Assembly (NCBI GenBank): GCA_030348875.1
Contig: JAUCEP010000002.1
Span: 2,931,001 to 2,995,000 of the forward strand
Direction: 5' to 3'
Length of the DNA: 64,000 nt
Origin: Ureibacillus composti
Lineage (GTDB): Bacteria; Bacillota; Bacilli; Bacillales_A; Planococcaceae
Shown: positions 51,161 through 59,202 of the stretch, in pieces
Position numbering within the stretch: the stretch's first letter is position 1
Layout of the letters: each line of letters opens with the position of its first letter
The notes under the pieces: generated by a model
The model's input: only the letters and a program-made list of their open reading frames with translations
Told to the model about the DNA's origin: nothing
Databases searched by the model: none
Translations under genes and position numbers: made by a program

Positions 51161-52774
51161 TTGCAATATACTGTGAAAGATGTCTTATCTATTCCATTTT
51201 TTGCAACTGCTAAACTTCGCTCTGGTGGAAATATCATTTCATCTCAACTTGTAGATTCCGTTACTGTTATGGAAATACCCGTGGAAGATTTCGTAAGAAA
51301 AAATGAACTCGTCCTAACTACAGCTATTGGTTGTGGAAATAACACAGATTTATTTTTATCCTACGTAAAAGATATTTACCTTTCTGGTGCAGCAGCACTG
51401 GGCATTGCAATAGGCAGACACGTTGATTGTATCCCACAAGAAATACTAGATTTTTGTGAAAAACAAAATTTCCCATTAATTGAACTACCTTGGGAAGTTC
51501 GTTTTTCAGATGTCATCAAATACATTCTAGAACAACTAAATAAATGGGAAAAGTCAACAATGGTTAAAGCAGATAGTTTACAACGAGAACTGTTAAGGCT
51601 TTATTTAGATAATCGTCCTTTAGAAGACGTCCTTGCCTATTTATCTAAGGAATTTCAAATGGATACCGAACTGCAGTATAATAGTGACATAATAAAGTTC
51701 ATTAATAATAATTCTAATCAAAATACAATCCCAAATTTAAATGAAATCGAGAATCATACAATCATTCGACATCAAAATGGGCATTTTTCTCAGATTATAC
51801 CCGTCATGATCGTTTCTCATGAACCTTGCTATCTAATACTGAATACAAAAAGATTTAACTCTTCCCCTATTCCAAAGTCAGTCATTAACCAAGTTGTTGG
51901 GATATTAACTCTATGGATACAGAAAGATATTGCTATTATAAACAATAAGAAGAAAGAAACAGAAGAATTTATTAAATGTTTGTTAAAAGGCAATTGGGGC
52001 GACAAAGAAGAGTTTATTAAGACCGGCAAAAAGTTAGGCTACTCTATTCAATTACCCTACGTATGTATAGTTGGGCAACCCGAAAAATTAGAAGAGTTCT
52101 ATCAACATAAAAAGGAAATAAAACAAGACTTCGAAAAGGATTTCAGAAGAACTTTTTCAGAATTAGTTGAATCTACAGCTCAAAATATAAAGAAACAAGT
52201 AATTTATACTTTTCACCGTGAGTTAGTCGTAATCTATCTAGAATGTACAGGTGATTATGTAGGAGAAGAAGTAAATGAATTTTTAGATGCAATTGACATA
52301 TTAGGTGAAAAGAAAAGGATCCCAACTTGTTCTTGGGGAATTGGGGAAAATCATGCAGGTAGATTTACATTTCACTTGAGCTATAAAAATGCCAGAACAG
52401 CTTTAGAAATAGGTAGGAGTCATCGAGGACCTGGAGTAAGGAGTACATTTGCCAGTACTGGAATTTATCAATTACTAATTTCACTTTCAAATAATCAATT
52501 TTCTACAGAACTAATGCACTCAACAATTGGTGCCGTTGCTGCATATGACAAAAATAATGGTTTAGATTTATTACAAACCCTCGCAACCTATTTACACCAC
52601 CAGGGAAATGTGAGTCAGACAGCACGGACTCTTTCATTACATCGACAATCATTATTGTATCGTTTGCGTAAAATTGAGTCATTGACTAATCGTTCTTTGA
52701 ATGAACCTGATGATATTTTTTTACTTCAATTTTGTTTAAAACTTTGGACAGTTCGATTTGAACATATTGCCTAA
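51161..52774 (+). CDS. PucR-family transcriptional regulator
   Basis: A 537-residue activator-type regulator. An N-terminal PucR sensory domain (about 5-125, with VTVMEIPVEDFVRKNELVLTT and ALGIAIGRHVDCIPQEIL), a central GGDEF-like CdaR domain (about 290-410), and a C-terminal PucR-type helix-turn-helix (about 475-530: LLQTLATYLHHQGNVSQTARTLSLHRQSLLYRLRKIESL). In B. subtilis PucR controls purine use; here the gene lies with eutB and opposite eutD, so it is probably the ectoine-cluster regulator. Known proteobacterial clusters use the MocR-type EnuR instead. Confidence 0.87.
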   Translation: MQYTVKDVLSIPFFATAKLRSGGNIISSQLVDSVTVMEIPVEDFVRKNELVLTTAIGCGNNTDLFLSYVKDIYLSGAAALGIAIGRHVDCIPQEILDFCEKQNFPLIELPWEVRFSDVIKYILEQLNKWEKSTMVKADSLQRELLRLYLDNRPLEDVLAYLSKEFQMDTELQYNSDIIKFINNNSNQNTIPNLNEIENHTIIRHQNGHFSQIIPVMIVSHEPCYLILNTKRFNSSPIPKSVINQVVGILTLWIQKDIAIINNKKKETEEFIKCLLKGNWGDKEEFIKTGKKLGYSIQLPYVCIVGQPEKLEEFYQHKKEIKQDFEKDFRRTFSELVESTAQNIKKQVIYTFHRELVVIYLECTGDYVGEEVNEFLDAIDILGEKKRIPTCSWGIGENHAGRFTFHLSYKNARTALEIGRSHRGPGVRSTFASTGIYQLLISLSNNQFSTELMHSTIGAVAAYDKNNGLDLLQTLATYLHHQGNVSQTARTLSLHRQSLLYRLRKIESLTNRSLNEPDDIFLLQFCLKLWTVRFEHIA

Positions 52775-52790
52775 GAAATAATACTAAAAA

Positions 52791-52827
52791 TAAACGAAGG
52801 ATGTACTAAAAAGACACCTTCGTTTTT
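52791..52827. terminator. terminator after the PucR gene
   Basis: AAACGAAGGATGT pairs with ACACCTTCGTTT with one bulge, then TTTTATATT. It lies between convergent genes. Confidence 0.75.
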
Positions 52828-52830
52828 ATA

Positions 52831-53310
52831 TTAAATTTCATTCATTAATTCTTTGTATTCTTCAAACCATTTTTCCCATTCATTTTCAGGATGTTCCAAC
52901 ATTTTATTCTCCAACACTGCTTCGAATATGTTTAAACATACATGCCAACCCGCTAGATCTTTAGGTGTGTGATCTGTTAATTCCGAAATAAATTCTTTTA
53001 ATATAAATAGACATCCATCTCCCAAAGTTTGTAGCTCAAATCTAACAATATCTGCACCCCATTCAAACTCTAAAACAGCAGAATCAACAAAATCAGTAAT
53101 CTTCATTTCTTCGTACCGATCCGAGCCATCATTATGATGAAATTTTATTAGTCCATCTTTCTTTAAATCCACAATTTCTAGGTGACTCATCCATATTTTC
53201 AACTTATCATTTTCTGTAAGGACAGCCCAAACTTTTTCAATAGGATGATTAAATAGACGGTCAAATTGAGCTAAATAGCCTTTTTCAGCGCTTACTATAG
53301 TAGCTAGCAT
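52831..53310 (-). CDS. SRPBCC / AHSA1-domain protein
   Basis: About 159 residues of a START-like fold: the opening FDRLFNHPIEKVWAVLTENDKLKIWMSHLEI, the central strand VLEFEWGADIVRFELQ and a long C-terminal helix. Such proteins bind small hydrophobic ligands or act as chaperone activators; no specific function can be given. The start is ATG 53310 (MLATIVSAEKG) with AAAGGAGGA six bases upstream; the longer frame beginning at 53358 is not needed. It stands alone between the PucR gene and the liv operon. Confidence 0.75.
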   Translation of the reverse strand: MLATIVSAEKGYLAQFDRLFNHPIEKVWAVLTENDKLKIWMSHLEIVDLKKDGLIKFHHNDGSDRYEEMKITDFVDSAVLEFEWGADIVRFELQTLGDGCLFILKEFISELTDHTPKDLAGWHVCLNIFEAVLENKMLEHPENEWEKWFEEYKELMNEI

Positions 53311-53375
53311 GAACATTCCTCCTTTTGTAGAAATTGTAACACGCTTTATGATTGTCATAAAAATATTTCCCCATA

Positions 53376-53416
53376 AAAAAAACAGTTTAATTCGTCACTG
53401 ACGCATTAAACTGCTC
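53376..53416 (-). terminator. terminator of the liv operon
   Basis: On the minus strand CAGTTTAATGCGTCA pairs with TGACGAATTAAACTG and is followed by eight T. It lies just beyond the livF stop at 53423. Confidence 0.85.
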
Positions 53417-53422
53417 ATAAAG

Positions 53423-54133
53423 TTATGCTAAATAAGCTTCTTTTATTTCATCATTCTCTATTAATTCAGTTCCCTTGCCACTTAAAACAATGGAACCGTT
53501 TTGTATGACATAGCCACGATGTGCAATACTTAGTGCCTGGTACGCATTTTGTTCAACTAAAAGGATTGTAATACCCATTTTGTTTAATTGTAAAATAATT
53601 TCGAAAATTTGCTCCACAATTATTGGCGCTAATCCCATTGAAGGCTCGTCTAGCATTAACACATCCGGGTTCATCATTAAAGCACGGCCAATAGCAAGCA
53701 TTTGCTGTTCCCCACCACTCATCGTTCCACCTTTTTGACTTAACCGTTCCTTTAATCTAGGGAAATGTCCAAAAACAAATTCCATTCTTTCTTCAATGAC
53801 ATGTTTACCTTTCACCGAGAAAGCACCCATTAAAAGATTTTCTTTTACTGTTAAATTCCCGAAAATTCTTCTACCTTCAGGAACATGTGCAATTCCTAAC
53901 AGCGTCGTTTCATGAGGTGGTCGATTTGAGATTTCTTTTTCTTTATAATGAATTGAACCGGTTTTCACTTTCGCTAGTCCACTAATTGACTTTAATGTTG
54001 TGGACTTCCCTGCTCCATTACTCCCAATTAAGGTAACAATTTCACCTTCATTTACATCGAAGCTAATCCCTTTTAAAGCTTGAACCGCCCCATAGTATGT
54101 TTCAATATTTTTCACTTCTAACATAGGCATCAT
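53423..54133 (-). CDS. livF: branched-chain amino acid ABC transporter ATPase
   Basis: A 236-residue ATPase of the LivF type: IGSNGAGKSTTLKSISGL (Walker A), TMSGGEQQMLAIGRALM (signature), VLMLDEPSMGLAPIIVEQIF (Walker B) and LLVEQNAYQALSIAHRGYV. It powers import of branched-chain amino acids or relatives with livG. ATG 54133 is preceded by GAAGGAG; MLEVKN three codons in is an alternative. Last gene of livJHMGF. Confidence 0.92.
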   Translation of the reverse strand: MMPMLEVKNIETYYGAVQALKGISFDVNEGEIVTLIGSNGAGKSTTLKSISGLAKVKTGSIHYKEKEISNRPPHETTLLGIAHVPEGRRIFGNLTVKENLLMGAFSVKGKHVIEERMEFVFGHFPRLKERLSQKGGTMSGGEQQMLAIGRALMMNPDVLMLDEPSMGLAPIIVEQIFEIILQLNKMGITILLVEQNAYQALSIAHRGYVIQNGSIVLSGKGTELIENDEIKEAYLA

Positions 54134-54149
54134 TTCTCACTCCTTCGCC

Positions 54150-54920
54150 CTATTGTACAGCTGCTGAACCTAAATAGGCTTCGATCACTTTTGGGTTTGT
54201 TCGAATTGCCTCCGGATTTCCTTCTGCAATCTTTTCACCATGGTCTAGTACAAAAATTTGTTCAGAAAGTTCCATAACAAGCTTCATATCGTGTTCAATT
54301 AGAAGAATTGTAACACCGAACTCTTTTCCCATTCTTTTAATAATGTCTGTGAGTTCTTTTGTTTCCTTAGGATTCATTCCCGCTGCAGGTTCATCGAGTA
54401 ATATTAATTTAGGCTGTGTTGCTAAAGCACGGGCAATTTCAAGTTTTCTTTGTGCTCCATAGCTTAGGTTGTTAGCTTTTTCATTGATAAGGTGTGAGAG
54501 CTCAAAGTACTCTAATAGTCGATAGGCTTCTTGTTCAGCTTGTAGCTCTTCTTTTTTTGTATTCGGTAAACTTAAAAAGATTCCGAACAAACTAGTTTTC
54601 AAGTGACTATGCATCCCTACTAGCACATTTTCAATGACAGACATTTCCCCAAAAAGACGTATATTTTGGAATGTTCTTGAGATTCCTTTTTTTGCAACCT
54701 CATCTGGTTTTAATCCTACAATTGACTGGCCTTTCAGCTTTATTTCACCTGCTGTTGGTTGATACACACCTGTAATCATATTAAAGAAGGTTGTTTTACC
54801 AGCTCCATTTGGTCCAATGACTGCTGTAATGGAACCTTCTCTAACATTCATGGAAACGTCTTTATTTGCAGTGAGTCCACCAAACTCTTTAGTTAAATTG
54901 GTTACTTCTAAAATATCCAT
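54150..54920 (-). CDS. livG: branched-chain amino acid ABC transporter ATPase
   Basis: A 257-residue LivG-type ATPase: IGPNGAGKTTFFNMITGVYQPTAG, ISRTFQNIRLFGEMSVIENVLVGMH, LSYGAQRKLEIARALATQPKLILLDEPAAGMNPKE. It starts at ATG 54920 (MDILEVTNLTKEFGG) behind TAGGAGGG, overlapping nothing; the frame seen farther upstream runs into livM. The H motif is in LLIEHDMKLVMEL. It lies between livM and livF in the usual order. Confidence 0.92.
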   Translation of the reverse strand: MDILEVTNLTKEFGGLTANKDVSMNVREGSITAVIGPNGAGKTTFFNMITGVYQPTAGEIKLKGQSIVGLKPDEVAKKGISRTFQNIRLFGEMSVIENVLVGMHSHLKTSLFGIFLSLPNTKKEELQAEQEAYRLLEYFELSHLINEKANNLSYGAQRKLEIARALATQPKLILLDEPAAGMNPKETKELTDIIKRMGKEFGVTILLIEHDMKLVMELSEQIFVLDHGEKIAEGNPEAIRTNPKVIEAYLGSAAVQ

Positions 54921-54930
54921 GCCATCCCTC

Positions 54931-56226
54931 CTACACTTGGACTTTTTCATTTTCAACTACAACCGAATCCTTATTTTCAATACCTTCTGTTTTCTTTGAA
55001 ACTTTTAATTTACTTGCATCAAATATTTTATTTTTCGAAGGGATTAAGCCTTTAGGTCGATACAATGCAAATAACACTAAAATAGCACCAAAGATAAACT
55101 TTTGCATTTTTGCAGGAGAAAGTGCATCTGGAATAGTCACAATCCCATTTAAACTAAGTTGGTTTACCCAGTTCGTTAATTCTGTTAAAACTTGTAGATT
55201 TAAAATTGTCACTACAGCCGCGCCAAGAATAACACCTGGCACACTACCCATACCACCTAACACAACCATTACTAATATCGTAAAAGATTCCATTAATGTG
55301 AAACTTGTTGGATCAATAAAGGCTTGTTTAGCCGCAAATACGACCCCCATCATCCCTGAGAACGTTGCACCTAGCGCGAACGCTAGTAGTTTTGTTTTTA
55401 CTAATGGAATCCCCATCGCTTGAGCAGCAATTTCATTTTCACGAACTGCTTTCCAAGAACGACCTAATTTTGAGTGTTCTAGACGTAAAACTGCAAAAAT
55501 TGTAAATAGTAAAATCACTAAAGTAACGAAATAGAATTGATTCGGAAAAACTAGCTCTATACCAAAAAGTTTTGGTGGTGTGACCGAAGAAATACCCATA
55601 GCGCCGCCAGTAAAGTTAATTGGTCTATCTAAGTTATTGAAAACAATACGGATAATTTCACCAAATCCTAATGTTACGATCGCTAAATAGTCACCCTTAA
55701 CTCGAAGTACTGGAACCCCAATCAATACCCCTGCTATTGCAGCACAAATACCGCCAATTATTAGAAAGCCCCAAAAACTTTCCCCACCAAGAGGATATTG
55801 TCCAAATGGCATAAAGTTTGAAGCCTGAGGTGTTGCAAAAATACTATAGGAATAAGCTCCGACTGCAAAGAAGGCAACAAATCCTAAATCTAATAGTCCA
55901 GCCATACCAACAACGATATTTAGACCTAACGCCATAGAAATGTAGATCCCTACCATTGTGGCTACTTCCATATAAGATTGATACGCTGGCCCACCACTAG
56001 AAGCAAATGGGATAAGGAAGAATAACAGCCCTGCGGCAACAATCCATTTCGTCACCTTTTTTAAGTTCATATAATGTAGAACAAGCAATGATCCAAGTAA
56101 TAATAAAAATGATACAACTGATTTTTGAGAAAAATATAACGCAGAAGAAGTTACGGCGATGAAGACGCTAAAAAGAATAACTTGTGACCATTTATGTTGT
56201 AAAAATGATGAAAACTTTGCTTTCAT
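54931..56226 (-). CDS. livM: branched-chain amino acid ABC transporter permease
   Basis: A 431-residue LivM-type permease, somewhat long because of an N-terminal extension with about three extra hydrophobic segments and a hydrophilic C-terminal tail of about 45 residues rich in Lys/Glu/Val. The core shows GLNIVVGMAGLLDLGFVAFFAVGAYSYS, VLRVKGDYLAIVTLGFGEI and VVLGGMGSVPGVILGAAVV. It pairs with livH in the membrane. Confidence 0.9.
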   Translation of the reverse strand: MKAKFSSFLQHKWSQVILFSVFIAVTSSALYFSQKSVVSFLLLLGSLLVLHYMNLKKVTKWIVAAGLLFFLIPFASSGGPAYQSYMEVATMVGIYISMALGLNIVVGMAGLLDLGFVAFFAVGAYSYSIFATPQASNFMPFGQYPLGGESFWGFLIIGGICAAIAGVLIGVPVLRVKGDYLAIVTLGFGEIIRIVFNNLDRPINFTGGAMGISSVTPPKLFGIELVFPNQFYFVTLVILLFTIFAVLRLEHSKLGRSWKAVRENEIAAQAMGIPLVKTKLLAFALGATFSGMMGVVFAAKQAFIDPTSFTLMESFTILVMVVLGGMGSVPGVILGAAVVTILNLQVLTELTNWVNQLSLNGIVTIPDALSPAKMQKFIFGAILVLFALYRPKGLIPSKNKIFDASKLKVSKKTEGIENKDSVVVENEKVQV

Positions 56227-56236
56227 AATCAGTCAC

Positions 56237-57217
56237 CTACACTTTCTCAGCAGTTGGTTTACCAAGCAAACCTTCTGGCTTGAATATTAATACTAAAATT
56301 AAGATGGCAAATGCAAATACGTCTTTATATTCTGCACCGAATATTCCACCAGTAAGTAAAGATAGATTAGCCGCTGCAAACATCTCCATTACCCCTAGCA
56401 TAATACCACCTAACATTGCACCTCGAATATTACCAATCCCACCTAATACTGCGGCAATAAATGCTTTAAGACCTAATATAAAACCGATATAAGGATCAAT
56501 TGTCCCGTATTGTAATGCAAATAAAACACCTGTTGCACCACCTAAAGCTGAACCAATAAAGAACGTAATTGAGATGACTTTATTAACATTAATAGACATC
56601 AATGCAGCTGTTTCTCGATCTAATGCTACTGCGCGCATGGCAGTTCCCCACTTTGTTCTATTAACAAAGAAGTCTAGTGTAATCATTAGTAAGATTGCAA
56701 CGGTTAGTACTATTAAAAAAGAAGTTTTGAAACTTGCATCATTAAAAACACTCCAAATTGATGAAGTCTTTAGGTTAATATTTTCCGAAAATAACGAAGG
56801 GCCTGTCACAATATAATTTCCACTCGTTAATTCGGCAATAAATCGAATAACATCTTGTAAAACAAAGGAAATCCCGATTGCTGTAATTAGAGGAATTAAT
56901 CGTGGGGCATTACGAAGTGGACGATACGCTACTCTTTCCATACCCACTCCAATAAATCCAGTTATACTTGCTGTAATTACCAATACGATAATAAGCAAAA
57001 GAATTTGTGGAATTGCTGATCCCCAACCCATAAACATGATAAAAAGAGCAGTACCAATAAATGCACCAGTCATAAAAATTTCACCATGTGCAAAGTTTAT
57101 TAATTGTAAAATTCCATAAACCATCGTATACCCAAGGGCAACAACTGCATAAACAGCCCCTAATGTTAATCCATCTATAAGCACTTGAGGCAAAGTCTGA
57201 AACATTTCTGGTAGCAT
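56237..57217 (-). CDS. livH: branched-chain amino acid ABC transporter permease
   Basis: A 326-residue LivH-type permease with about eight hydrophobic segments: LPQVLIDGLTLGAVYAVVALGYTMVYGILQLINFAHGEIFMTG at the N-terminus, FVNRTKWGTAMRAVALDRETAALMSINVNKVI (the EAA-like loop) and AAVLGGIGNIRGAMLGGIMLGVME. It follows livJ after a hairpin and precedes livM by 10 bases. Confidence 0.92.
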   Translation of the reverse strand: MLPEMFQTLPQVLIDGLTLGAVYAVVALGYTMVYGILQLINFAHGEIFMTGAFIGTALFIMFMGWGSAIPQILLLIIVLVITASITGFIGVGMERVAYRPLRNAPRLIPLITAIGISFVLQDVIRFIAELTSGNYIVTGPSLFSENINLKTSSIWSVFNDASFKTSFLIVLTVAILLMITLDFFVNRTKWGTAMRAVALDRETAALMSINVNKVISITFFIGSALGGATGVLFALQYGTIDPYIGFILGLKAFIAAVLGGIGNIRGAMLGGIMLGVMEMFAAANLSLLTGGIFGAEYKDVFAFAILILVLIFKPEGLLGKPTAEKV

Positions 57218-57244
57218 AAAAACCCTCCCTTACTGTAATTAGTG

Positions 57245-57279
57245 AAAAAGTGTTGAGAAGAAATTCATCTCAACACCCT
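57245..57279 (-). terminator. attenuating hairpin between livJ and livH
   Basis: On the minus strand GGTGTTGAG pairs with CTCAACACT and is followed by TTTTTC. It would leave more livJ mRNA than permease mRNA, as expected for a binding-protein gene. Confidence 0.7.
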
Positions 57280-57297
57280 TTCTCCAAGCTTCAAATC

Positions 57298-58512
57298 TTA
57301 CAAACTAATTTCTCCTTGTAGCTTAGCTGGATAGCTTTTTTCTTCAAATTTGTATAAGTAAACTTTTCCGTTTACATTATCGCCTTTTTCGTCAAATGTA
57401 ACTGTTGTTAATACACCTTGATAATCTTTAATAGCACGAACTGCTTCAGCCACTTTTTCTTTTGGAGGAAGTTCGCCATTATTTTCATTAATTGCATTTT
57501 CTAAAGCATATAAAAATGCTCCCATTGAATCGTAGCCATATACTGAGTATGATTCTGGATTTTTATTGAACTTCTCTTTGTAAGCATCAACAAATGCTTG
57601 TCCTTCTTCTGTAGCGGTACTATCACCAGCGACTGAAGTGATATAAACATCAATCACTGATTCTCCGGCAATATCTACTAAACCTGAAGAATCTAATCCA
57701 TCTCCGCCCATAATTGGAATATCGATTCCTTTATCACGTGCTTGTTTGATAATGATTCCAGCTTCCGCATAAATACCACCGAAGTAAATTAAATCAGGTT
57801 TTTTATTTGCTGCTAGGTTAATAACACCATTGAAGTCTTTTTCTCCAACCGTAATACCTTCATATCCAACAATTTCCGCACCTAATTCTTCAGCTTTAGT
57901 TTTGAATGCATCCGCTAAACCTGAACCATAAGCAGTTTTGTCTTGGATAATAAAGATTTTCTTTGCACCTAATTCCTCAATTGCATATTTTGCCCCTGCA
58001 GGCCCCTGCATATCATCGCGAGCTACGATTCGGTTAACTGTTTTTAAGCCGCGCTCTGTTACTTCAACCGCAGTGTTTGCAGGTGAAATACTTGCGATAT
58101 TGTATTTTTCATATACTTCTGTAGAAGGGATTGCTACACCTGAATTGTAATGACCGATTACGCCATAAATTGCTTCATCTGCTCCAATCAAGTTAGCATT
58201 GGAAACCCCTTTTTTCGGATCTGCTTGGTCATCATAAGGTTCTAGTTGAAGTGTATAGCCCATTTCCGAAAACTTTGCTGCTTCTTCCTCAAGCTTCATT
58301 TGGGCACCTAATTTCATAGATTCACCAATAATCGCATTTCCACCAGATAGAGGTGTTTGAGTTGCAATTTTAATTACTTTAGAACCCTGTGCTGCCTCAC
58401 CACCAGTAGTAGTAGTTTCTTCTGTTGTTGTAGTACTCGAAGAACAAGCAGCCAACAGACCAACCGTCAATAAACTAGATAGAAATAAACTTGCACTTTT
58501 CTTTAGTTTCAT
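57298..58512 (-). CDS. livJ: branched-chain amino acid-binding lipoprotein (LivJ/LivK type)
   Basis: A 404-residue periplasmic-binding-like protein of the Leu/Ile/Val family, anchored by the lipoprotein signal ending TVGLLAACSSS (lipid Cys 23). A Thr/Glu-rich linker is followed by IKIATQTPLSGGNAIIGESMKLGAQM and IYFGGIYAEAGIIIKQARDKGI. The ligand may be Leu, Ile, Val, or an amide in this family. Two TnrA boxes lie upstream, one at the right distance for activation. Confidence 0.92.
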   Translation of the reverse strand: MKLKKSASLFLSSLLTVGLLAACSSSTTTTEETTTTGGEAAQGSKVIKIATQTPLSGGNAIIGESMKLGAQMKLEEEAAKFSEMGYTLQLEPYDDQADPKKGVSNANLIGADEAIYGVIGHYNSGVAIPSTEVYEKYNIASISPANTAVEVTERGLKTVNRIVARDDMQGPAGAKYAIEELGAKKIFIIQDKTAYGSGLADAFKTKAEELGAEIVGYEGITVGEKDFNGVINLAANKKPDLIYFGGIYAEAGIIIKQARDKGIDIPIMGGDGLDSSGLVDIAGESVIDVYITSVAGDSTATEEGQAFVDAYKEKFNKNPESYSVYGYDSMGAFLYALENAINENNGELPPKEKVAEAVRAIKDYQGVLTTVTFDEKGDNVNGKVYLYKFEEKSYPAKLQGEISL

Positions 58513-58572
58513 AACCTAACCCCCTATTTCTATTTATCTTTTCGAAAACTAGTTGAACTACTAGTTTCTTCA

Positions 58573-58624
58573 AGTATAGAGATGTAGGCATAATTTCACA
58601 GCAAGTTTGTAAGAAGTTCTGACA
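58573..58624 (-). promoter_or_regulatory. liv promoter with TnrA box at about -50
   Basis: TGTAAGAAGTTCTGACA (58608-58624) matches TGTNANAWWWTMTNACA at 16 of 17 positions. On the minus strand TATACT (58578-58573) is the -10 and no good -35 is present. The box centre (58616) then lies about 50 bases upstream of the expected start point near 58566, the arrangement known for TnrA-activated promoters such as B. subtilis nrgAB. Confidence 0.8.
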
Positions 58625-58683
58625 AACTTTTTTTGCTGAAGGTGATGAATAAGGCGCAACTTGTCATAATTCAACATATTTCG

Positions 58684-58746
58684 TGTTAGAAAAGTTAACA
58701 CAAGATTAAAATTTTTATTGTCTTTACAAAAGTTAGTATGTAAAAT
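58684..58746 (+). promoter_or_regulatory. tnrA promoter and TnrA box
   Basis: TTGTCT (58718-58723), 17 bases and TAAAAT (58741-58746) form the tnrA promoter. TGTTAGAAAAGTTAACA (58684-58700) keeps the TGTNA-N7-TNACA core (15 of 17 positions) and lies upstream, suited to autoactivation as known for TnrA. Confidence 0.65.
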
Positions 58747-58800
58747 AATAGAAAAGGAATTTACTTTTTCTGAAAATTTAGAAAGAAGGGTGGCGGATAA

Positions 58801-59118
58801 ATGCCTTGGAGTGATGGCTCTTATAAAATCAAGAAGGTAATCTCAATTGGAACAGTAAGTGAATTAACAGGACTTTCTGAAAGGCAAATCCGATATTATG
58901 AAGAAAGGAAATTAATTTTTCCAGAACGATCGAAAACTGGTATTAGGAAATATTCCTTTCAAGATGTAGAAACTTTAATTGAAATTGCTAATCAACTTGA
59001 AGAAGGGGTTTTGACGCACGAAATCCGAAAAGAGCTTAAGCGACGAGAACAGCTGATAGACCCAAAGGTAGTACGCAATTCCTTGTTACAGGGGCAATTA
59101 AATGCACATTTTAAATAA
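58801..59118 (+). CDS. tnrA: nitrogen-responsive MerR-family regulator TnrA
   Basis: A 105-residue MerR-type protein. [34 protein letters not shown] is the DNA-binding domain (about 10-45), nearly the same as in B. subtilis TnrA and GlnR. The short C-terminus ends in [11 protein letters not shown], the segment by which TnrA binds feedback-inhibited glutamine synthetase; GlnR has a longer tail, and no glnA follows here. TnrA activates ammonium and amino acid uptake genes when nitrogen is limiting, which agrees with the boxes before amt and liv. The start is ATG 58801 with AGAAAGAAGGGTGG upstream. Confidence 0.93.
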   Translation: MPWSDGSYKIKKVISIGTVSELTGLSERQIRYYEERKLIFPERSKTGIRKYSFQDVETLIEIANQLEEGVLTHEIRKELKRREQLIDPKVVRNSLLQGQLNAHFK

Positions 59119-59141
59119 CAAAATCAAAGATACTCATTAAC

Positions 59142-59168
59142 AAAAAAAGACTAACGAATTGTTAGTCT
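59142..59168 (-). terminator. terminator of the M20 gene
   Basis: AGACTAAC (59148-59155) pairs with GTTAGTCT (59161-59168), followed on the minus strand by seven T. It lies between the convergent tnrA and amidohydrolase genes; the T-run favours the latter. Confidence 0.75.
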
Positions 59169-59202
59169 AAATCTCACTTCTTCATAAAACTAATATTTTG
59201 AT

